From: Capitulum mitella
Lineage: Eukaryota; Arthropoda; Thecostraca; Pollicipedomorpha; Pollicipedidae
Assembly: GCA_030062745.1 (NCBI GenBank)
Contig: CP099848.1
Location: 11,057,501-11,121,500 of the forward strand
Reading direction: 5' to 3'
DNA length: 64,000 nt
Shown: in pieces, positions 56,429 to 64,000 of the stretch
Layout: every line of letters starts with the position of its first letter
Position numbering within the stretch: position 1 is the first letter of the stretch
Notes under the pieces: model-generated
What the model was told of the DNA's origin: nothing
Databases searched by the model: none
Seen by the model: the letters and a program-made list of their open reading frames with translations, nothing else
Position numbers and translations under genes: made by a program

Positions 56429-58307
56429 TTTATTGTTGGTTTAAACTGGCGCACAAGGTACAAACGAACAAAGAGCAAAACAGAAAAAAATAAATTATAC
56501 AACAGACGAAATATCTGCAACTCAAGAAACAATCAAAATACACTCCTAGAAACAAAACGACTGCACGTCAGACGTGATTTGCACGCGTACAAAATGAACA
56601 CCCAGAGCTGCCGGGCAGACGAGAGCTGTTACTCGATGTCGGCTCCGGTTGACGTAAATGTCTCGTTTTTGGTCCCCCGAGTACGCCGCGCCGAACCAAG
56701 CAAGGAAAAAGAACAAGATCACGATTCTCTCTCTCTACAAGTTTGTCTGAACGCTACCAGCTTACTCCTTAGACAGGAACACGGAGTCTCAGGTACCCTC
56801 CTCAACCCGCTTCACGATTGGACCCGCATTGCCTGCTGTTTAAGGTACTGCGAAAAAAAACATAGTTTAGCCAAGGCGATAAAATGTAAATCAGATTTCA
56901 AAGCAGTTATAAGGCACTTACCAAACGTCTGTGAAACATAGTTTAAATTCTAGTAGTAACTACTCATTCGTTACAAGTCATGAAGTTCGGCAAAGCAAGT
57001 AACTGCGTAGCACAACTAATACAAAAATGCATCAGCCGACCTCAGGTAAATCCTGCCGACTTCAAGTGAATCCGTGATCACTATGAACGCGCTTCTGTTG
57101 GTGGAAGTTGGGACACACAATTCAGTAACAGGTCGGAAACATCGTTCTCATTGTTGTGACATCTGGACCACATGCTGGCGATCGGGCGGCAAATTGGTCC
57201 AAATATGGCTAGGCAGCTGGCAATACATATGTGTATTGCCACATATATATACATAATGTGTCCCCTTTCCTGACCAACGTGAAGAGTTTAGGTCCCAAGT
57301 TGTGATGGCGGCTCCAGTCGGGGAAAAAAGGAAGCTGATAACTAACTTCTTCCAGTATGAGGAAAATATTGGGTTCAAGGGCATACCAACCCTTCGTGAT
57401 TCGGAGTGGCCAGCCTCCATCCGAAGCGATGCATTTTACGAGAGACCCGGAGAGTACTTTTTCTTTCATATACAACGCTGTTGAGGGGGTTATTGAACAA
57501 GCACTATGCCAAGTGCTACTCGGCGTTTTTATCCGTGAACGGAATCAGGAAATGGGTTAAAAACGTCTCAAAAATCAGATGACATTACATTACGAGGCGA
57601 GATTCATGCAAATAAAGTCATTTAACCCGCACTTGATATTAATTAATCATTGAAATGGATGTAAAATTAAAGTGAGATGCAAAAGAATATGAATATCACA
57701 AATCTGCTGCTGCACTCTGCCTAAAATCACATAAATGCAACGCCATTGGAATGTGGTAGATTTCGGAACGCTCCAGGAATGTTCATTTCAAAAATGACTT
57801 GTTTTGCACAGATGCTATGCGTATAACGGACGGCATATCCTTTTCACTACAATTCTGGCTCACCTTACCCAGAACTACTTCACACATGTGGCACAAAAAG
57901 CAACGCCCGATAAACCGCAACACAGTGCAAATACAGCCGATAAGAAATGGACGTGAAAGTGGAACAGAATAAAAACATCAGGACACAGTATTTTTCAAAT
58001 CATACAGGCATACAAAACAGGAAATTGGCAGCTACCTGTAGAACTTAACTCAATGACGCTTCACGTCTTGTTGCCACTGGTCCACCAACCATCGGCAAGA
58101 TTGGTGGTAGGAGATGAACTATCGACGAAATGGCCTAATGGTCCGCGGTCTTGCACGCGTTATTGTGACTCATCCGCACGACGCGTTGCTTGTAATTCTT
58201 ACGATGCGACGCAATGAGGACACGACTTCGTCGCCCGTGTCGTGGAAGAGAGCCGCTCCTGACGAGGTACGCGAATAAATAACTCCACGAGCGGCCCCGG
58301 GAGCCGT
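56429..58307 (-). other. Probable 3' UTR of the transporter gene
   Basis: Minus-strand sequence downstream of the stop at 58308. The first clear AATAAA noted on this strand lies at 56434-56429, which would give a UTR of about 1.9 kb. No repeats interrupt it. A plus frame at 57305-57484 (MAAPVGEKRKLITNFFQYEE...) looks mildly protein-like, but its strand and lack of bias argue against a gene. Confidence 0.35.
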
Positions 58308-58462
58308 CTAGTCGTCGTCGTCGGCGATAAGTCGGCGTCGTTCCTGGTTGTCTGACGACTCGGAACCGGCGTCCGAACGCAGCTCCTCCAGCTTCGTGAC
58401 GTCCTCTCGCTGCCGGCCGGCCTCCGAATGGTGGAAGCCGTAGCCGAAGTACACGAAGAACC
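58308..58462 (-). CDS. Last coding exon of a cationic amino acid transporter (SLC7/CAT family)
   Basis: Minus-strand exon of 155 bp. It is preceded by a pyrimidine-rich tract and TTCGCAG (acceptor ending at 58463), starts in phase 1 and ends at TAG (58308-58310). It encodes FFVYFGYGFHHSEAGRQRED, VTKLEELRSDAGSESSDNQE and RRRLIADDDD. The first residues match the end of the final transmembrane helix of CAT-type transporters, where a Y-F-x-Y-G-x-x-H-S signature is followed by a short cytoplasmic tail. These proteins carry Lys/Arg/ornithine across the plasma membrane. The tail is acidic and Ser-rich with a di-acidic end. Third positions are strongly G/C. Upstream exons would lie at higher coordinates; none was identified up to 64000, so they are either missed or beyond the window. 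Family assignment rests on about 13 residues. Confidence 0.55.
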
Positions 58463-58785
58463 CTGCGAACGGGGACGGGTGCGCTTCAGGGGCACGGCGT
58501 CACAATGCGCAGAGTCCTGTCAAAAGGTGCGCGCATTGCCCATCTGACGGAACATCTGTTCTTTATCACAGGCTTGTCTGTATGACCGGGCGTTTTGTCT
58601 TGGACATCCGTTTCACAGCGATTCGGTTTACGTACACGTGGAGCCTCAAAGCCTATCGCAGAACTGCAAAGACGTTGTAACATCGCCCCACAGAACCAAA
58701 AACCCAGCCAGCAAGGATATGCTTTCATTTCAATCTTATTAGCTCATACACTGACGTGATCCATTCAAATTACAGTTTAAAGGCA

Positions 58786-58847
<62 letters not shown>

Positions 58848-59767
58848 GTTATTCCGAGCAAGTTCATGTGAGTGTCGTTGGGATTCGAGTTCATCCAAGA
58901 CGACCTTGCTGTTGGACCTTGACCCCGCTGCCCCAACGTTCCCAAACATGAAATTATGTCTCAGTCAACAAATCAAATGCGCCTGAAAGATTTCTATCAT
59001 GCCGTGCAACTTCACATGGCGGCCCCTTGACCGGCTGACCCTTTCGCTGCTGGACCAAAGACATAACTTAAGTCACAACGGACGCCTGTGCTCGTTCTGA
59101 GACTCCAAACCAGCATCCGCCAATTGCCACAAATCGATGCGGTTGCCCGGCTGCTTATCAACCAAGCCGAGGTGGCGGCTTCACTAGGTTCCATCCTGCA
59201 TTTTTCACCACCGAAGGGATCCGTTACCTACAAACATCAACGTACGTGAGACCACTTTTTCGGTCAGTTTCTGGGTATGGAAAACCCCACTACTTCACAT
59301 GAGTCACGTCAAATGCCAGACACCGACCTTCATTCCACGACCTGAAATCCACCACCCTGTTTGACAAGCCATTTAGAACGGCTCTCTGTGTGATGTTAGT
59401 ATGATGAAACTGATCTCTTGCGTCAGCCGTATGGAGAAAAGGATTCAACGAGGCGCAGTCGTCCATAACTTCCGAAGATGAGTTACTGTCTCTGCCACAT
59501 TTTCTCGTGACGATGATTATTCAGTGTCGGCGCTCTAAAGTTTTTTTTTAATAATTTGATACTTATACGTTAGCGAACGTATCTTTTCGCGGGTTGCAAT
59601 CATAGCTTGAGTGCTACTTTCTCAACAAGGTTCCGCAAAACAGGAAAAATGAGCCCATTTCTCACAGAACCAAATACCTTCAAGTCATGTTTCAGGGCAA
59701 GCTGTGTCGGACGCTATCATATCCATTATTACGTCTTATTTAGTTACTTATCTATGCACCTCGTAGG
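58463..59767 (-). other. Presumed intron of the transporter gene
   Basis: No exon recognised. A long TA microsatellite (58788-58838) followed by a T run is the only landmark. Confidence 0.3.
58788..58838. repeat. (TA)n microsatellite
   Basis: About 25 uninterrupted TA dinucleotides followed by nine to ten T. Confidence 0.95.
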
Positions 59768-59769
59768 CC

Positions 59770-61345
59770 ATGCCATGCCATGGCCCACATCACTGAGGCT
59801 TTCCTCGAGCCCGAGTCAAATGATGAGGAAGAGTTAGGATGGAGGCGTACACATAACATACAGCACACAATGAGATGCATATATATAAAGGGTTGTGCAT
59901 CGAGATCGGAATGGTTGTACAAAAAAGCGGAGTCAAAAAAGCACACAAACACACATGGGCATCATCATCATCCAGCAGTGCTCGAGACTGTTACTAGACG
60001 CCTCTTCAGAGCACGTTTGAAATACGCCACTGACACATCGGAGAACTCGGGCGGCAGGAAACTGTATACAGAATCCGCGTGGTAGACGAACTGCCCCTTA
60101 CCGGCGGCGGAGCCCCCGATGTTTGGCAGGCTTAACTGGTCATCCTGCTTTGAGCTCCTTGCACGGCCTGGTCACTCGCTACTTCTAAAGCAAAATGCAG
60201 CCAGTGATTGGGGCTCACTAGCTCGGCGGATTTTGTGCAGCGGTGTGAGGGTTTGGTATTCAAAAAAGTCCGGTGGCTTCGGCCACCCCAAACCTCACCG
60301 CCTGATATATGACGAAATGTGCGTTTGCAGCAGATGGCACGAACGGCAAAATCTAGTATATTTTGCCGGGCCCATTACCATACACGGTCAAACAATAAAG
60401 GACTTGCAAGAACACTAGACCAATGTATAAGAAGACTGCCGGAAGGTAGTGGCGAATGTGTGAGACACCGGTGAGGATAACGAAACATTCACATGACAGA
60501 GCGGACACGTGGTCGTCCAAAGAGAGGAACCGGTCAAATATAACACCAAGGTTTTCGCTCCTGAGCAGGGATTGATAATGGAGTCTCGGAACTGTACCGA
60601 AGGGGAGGGGTGAGGATGCACAGATTTTGACGTTTACAGGGGAGGTGGAAACGCAAATTTTGCTTCATTAACTTTCAGACCGTTGAAACGAAAGCAGTCA
60701 TCTAGTGGGGCTTGTATGATTTCCATGTCGGCGAGGAGCGACGGCAAGGCGGATTTTGGGCCAGAGACGAGCACCTGGGTGTCGTCTGCGTTTCGTATTA
60801 CAAAGGCGCCGGCGGCATACGGGCTCAAGTCGTACGCAAAACGGGAAACAGCACGGCGCCCAGGAAAGAACCCTGGACAACTCCCTGAGTAGTAGAGTGG
60901 AGCCGAAACCTGTCCGGTGTGGGATGAGGTTGAAAACCTGACACTTTGGGTGAGGCCGAAAAGAAACATTTGGAGCTATGCAGTGTACAGTATCGATGTA
61001 CAGTGTACGGCGAAACGCGTACAGTGTCGATGCCGTACAGCTGCAGTTTAGAGATTAATCTAGAATGATCTATTGCGTCGAAGCATTTGCTGAGATCAAT
61101 AACGCGCAGTAGCAAGATTTTGCTTTCATCCCTAGCAGACAACATACGGGCAGCATTGCTCAGTAGAGCAGTTTCGGTCGAATAGCGGAGCAGAAAACCA
61201 TGTTGAGTGCGAGCAAGGAGATGCTATTTTGACAAGTAGAAATAAGTTGGTACTGCACCGCCTTCTCAGCTACTTTGGTTATGACCGAAAGAACAGAGAT
61301 AAGACCGAACCGGATAGATACGTCAAACCCTGCACCATACATAGC
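59770..61345 (-). mobile_element. 5'-truncated LINE, reverse transcriptase part
   Basis: Minus strand. Pieces in changing frames read VLSVITKVAEKAVQYQLIST (about 61250-61300), LLRVIDLSKCFDAIDHSRL with SKLQLYGID (about 61030-61110), TTQGVVQGSFLGAVLFP (about 60850-60900) and NADDTQVLVSGPKSALPSLL with NGLKVNEAKF (about 60650-60800). The last is the polymerase active site, Asn replacing the usual Tyr or Phe before ADD. Then come VQFRDSIINPC (about 60570-60595) and a C-terminal end FLPPEFSDVSVAYFKRALKR to a TGA at 59968, followed by (TGA)n and a 3' UTR to about 59770. Non-LTR retrotransposon of the CR1/Jockey-like type; clade not settled. The endonuclease is absent and several frameshifts break the frame, so it is dead. 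It lies in the same orientation as the presumed transporter gene. Confidence 0.8.
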
Positions 61346-64000
61346 TTCTAATGACCATTTTAGGCCTATTGCTGTAATGTTATTGATGACATATGTCGAA
61401 AAAACTCAAGACATGTATCTTATCAGAAAATGCCCAACACCGGCACGTACTGTTTTATGGTTTATACAATTCTGTTGTTTCATACAGTTTTCAACAAAGG
61501 TGCACATGTAGTAGGACGTTTTACACAGAACTGAGCAGGAGGACCTAGTGTTGTTCTGCCTCCGATCATCCGTACGAAAAATACTCATCTTCCGCTCTTC
61601 TGATCGTTCACGAGTCGACCACAATCGATCGTATCGTCAAGTGGAAATCGCGGGACTGTTGGGATGTGATGTTGCGTTTTTGCCTTGTGTTGCTTCAGAC
61701 GACGGCGGTCAGTTTCGTGCCGTACGGTGGAATTTGTTTGGTCACAGTGTGGAAGTCACAAAATGGGACGGAAAGACGCAGCGTTCCGCCAGACAACAAA
61801 ATGTCGCGGATGTGAATAGCCGGTAGGGTTCTTCTAAAACATGAACAAGGCCTTAAAAATAGCAATGAAATAGTGGTTACGCTGATCACTCCATCTACAA
61901 TTTCGCCATGTCATTGGAAGCACGGCTAGGGACGGACACCACGACAACACGCGACCAACCTCTTATGGATGAATATTCACAGTATTTATCCGGTGAGACG
62001 AAATCATGCAAACGTTACCGTTTTCACAAGCCGCGATTCCGATGTCCGTATAAATGGTGTCCCATTTTCCACGAGCTGCCTTTGTCACGAGATTTTTATG
62101 CGTATTCCCTCGCTTTCGCGTTCATTGCATGGCTCGTAAACGGCACGTTGCGACGCGCACAACAGCGTACACGGGAGATGCAGAAGCGCTCTTTGATAAC
62201 TTTTACTATTTTTTGTCATGTATCCAATAACTGGGTTTGTCTGGCTGCATCCTTCGAATTTCTAAAATATGTTTCCAGCTTTTTGACCTCTTTTAGAAGT
62301 TATGTCTACGGTACTGGGTAGCCATAGCTACTGGGTGTAACACATAAGCACGCAGGCTACGCGTTATTCGCAACCACAGACATCCGTTATCCATTCCACC
62401 CATATCAACACTAACGTCGTCATTTTGGCTTCAAGCTCAGTTCTTTCTGTAATACGACATAATAAGCCGGGCATAACACAGAGGGACGCGAGATGCACAA
62501 TCACGATGTCCGGCGGCGTCGACAATGATGCATTGACTCGTAAATACATCGGCTTCGGTAGTAAGAGGCGCCTACCGCGGGTGGCGTGACATCATAACTC
62601 CGTAGCATCTACCCGGAATGTTCATTTTCTAGCGATTTCATGCTTGAGCCAACGGTAAATATATCAAAAGACACATATATTCAGAACAGCATACCTGTTG
62701 CAAGTATATTTCTTTCTATGCGATTTCCTATACTTTAGCTCGCTTTAAAGCTAACTACGAATTGACCTTCATCCAACATTTCCAGATAATCCACGACACA
62801 AAACGTTGCAGGCACACACAAACGCTCCCGACACGCCGATTAGTCAGTCGACTAAATGATTCCGATACGCCGGTTAGTCAGTTGACAACGGAGCTGCCGG
62901 TGAGCTGCGGCACGTTCAACAGTGACCGCAAACAAAAAGAGAAAATATAAAAAAGCGGCCGGATTACCAGGTCCCAGCGTGTCGCTGTATAAAATAGGCA
63001 GGACACACGATGAACGTATTGGCTTGGGAGCACCGTATCATAAGATCAGGGGTGAAGAAAGGCCAATGTCCAGACTTCCGGAGTCCTGTTTGTCGCGTCC
63101 TGATCAACATTTTGTAGGCCTTCTGACACTCTGGGATCGAAAAATACGAATGTGTATACTTGGTACCGGTCTAGGCAGTTGTCTCAGACAAATCAGTGCT
63201 GGTAACACGAACTTACCGCTGTCATTGCCTAGCAAGCCCCAGAGTACAGACTAATTGGTCTCCAGAATCCAATACATATAAATGGTTTCTAGGGGTCCGT
63301 CATCACAAAAGCAACATTCAAGCTGCAATGCGAATGTGGCAAGGCATGACTTATGCGAATGCTGTTGCTGGAGGTTGTGACTTAATCGCGCAGAATACAT
63401 TAAGTGTCCTGAAATATTCAAAATTACATGTCCTGAATTATCGCTAACATTTTGTTCCGAAACTTTCATCCCTATTTCTTAGTCCGAAACGCTTGAAACG
63501 GTTCCAAAAATCTGGCGCTGGAACCGGATCCGACGTACCGTATCCGCAAAGCTGCAACACAAACCAAACCTTCCGTTGCCCAGAGGCCTCCCCATTCCTT
63601 TCAACGTAATGCTGCGACCGGGAACAGCAACGCATCCGAAACAGTGGCATGCATTAGGGATGGAAAACATGCTTGTTAATAGTAGCCAAGCCAAAGGGGC
63701 TTCGCATGCCATGACCTTCTGAAACCACGCGGTATGTAGGATGCCTGTGGGCCAGTCACATCATGGGAATTTTGTCTATTTCGCATCATATACATCCCAG
63801 CGGTGGTATCTCATACACACTCAGCTGGCCGTAACAGAGGTCTACTGAGCGCAGCAGTGGGCTTGACATCAACGATACACAAAGTCCCTGTCCATTGAGC
63901 TAAATCTCACCTGATCGGTTCACGTACAACAATGCTTCCAAGTGAGGACAACTGCTCGGAAGAAATCACGAAATGAACTCGCACGACGTTTACGGCAAGG
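61346..64000. other. No gene recognised
   Basis: AT-neutral to AT-rich. The longest plus frame (61908-62321, 137 codons) lacks coding bias and homology. No transporter exon was found on the minus strand. Confidence 0.35.

Noticed and set aside
59607-60418. Plus-strand frames (59607-59837, 59780-60085, 60119-60418)
   Set aside because: Antisense shadows of the LINE coding end and 3' UTR.

Overview
The window is eukaryotic, and most likely from a marine invertebrate such as an arthropod or crustacean. The evidence is long AT-rich stretches without genes, short GC-rich exon-like islands with GT/AG borders, CpG-dense blocks, (TA)n microsatellites, hAT-type MITEs, a pogo/Tigger transposon and a LINE. 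The species cannot be named from the sequence. No rRNA, tRNA gene, CRISPR array, bacterial operon or virus-derived element was recognised.

Only a few genes can be supported. The clearest is an intronless 516-residue reading frame (39325-40875, +) with very GC-rich third codon positions and a strong start context. Its C-terminal half looks like a degenerate EF-hand region. The second is the last coding exon (58308-58462, -) of what looks like a cationic amino acid transporter of the SLC7/CAT family. Several short exon candidates have third-position GC bias and splice-like borders but no recognised family: 24587-24698 (-), 32599-32668 (-), 48456-48608 (+), 53224-53397 (+) and 55515-55638 (+). 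A CCAAT/TATA promoter leads to a 7-base coding first exon at 50013 (+).

Layout: 0-11 kb and 30-41 kb are dominated by a recurring arrangement, a GC/CpG-rich core of 0.2-1.5 kb abutted on one or both sides by a minisatellite with its own unit of roughly 10-66 bp. In several arrays the copies are most alike next to the core and decay outward. From 11 to 30 kb the DNA is AT-rich and nearly gene-free, with one GC block (17.2-17.9 kb), a MITE cluster (19-20.5 kb) and two fields of degenerate repeats carrying AGGTCA-like words. From 42.5 to 45.8 kb lies a 3.4-kb pogo-like transposon with recognisable inverted ends and a decayed transposase ending in a PHD-like finger. The 50-54.5 kb interval holds a 1.2-kb inverted-repeat element with clustered AGGTCA words and two MITEs, each carrying a nested insertion at the same internal site. 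The last 8 kb hold the transporter exon, its probable 3' UTR, a TA microsatellite and a 5'-truncated LINE in the same orientation.

No pathway links these genes. The most unusual feature is the GC-core plus polar-minisatellite arrangement, including one array that grew out of the stop-codon end of the 516-residue gene.
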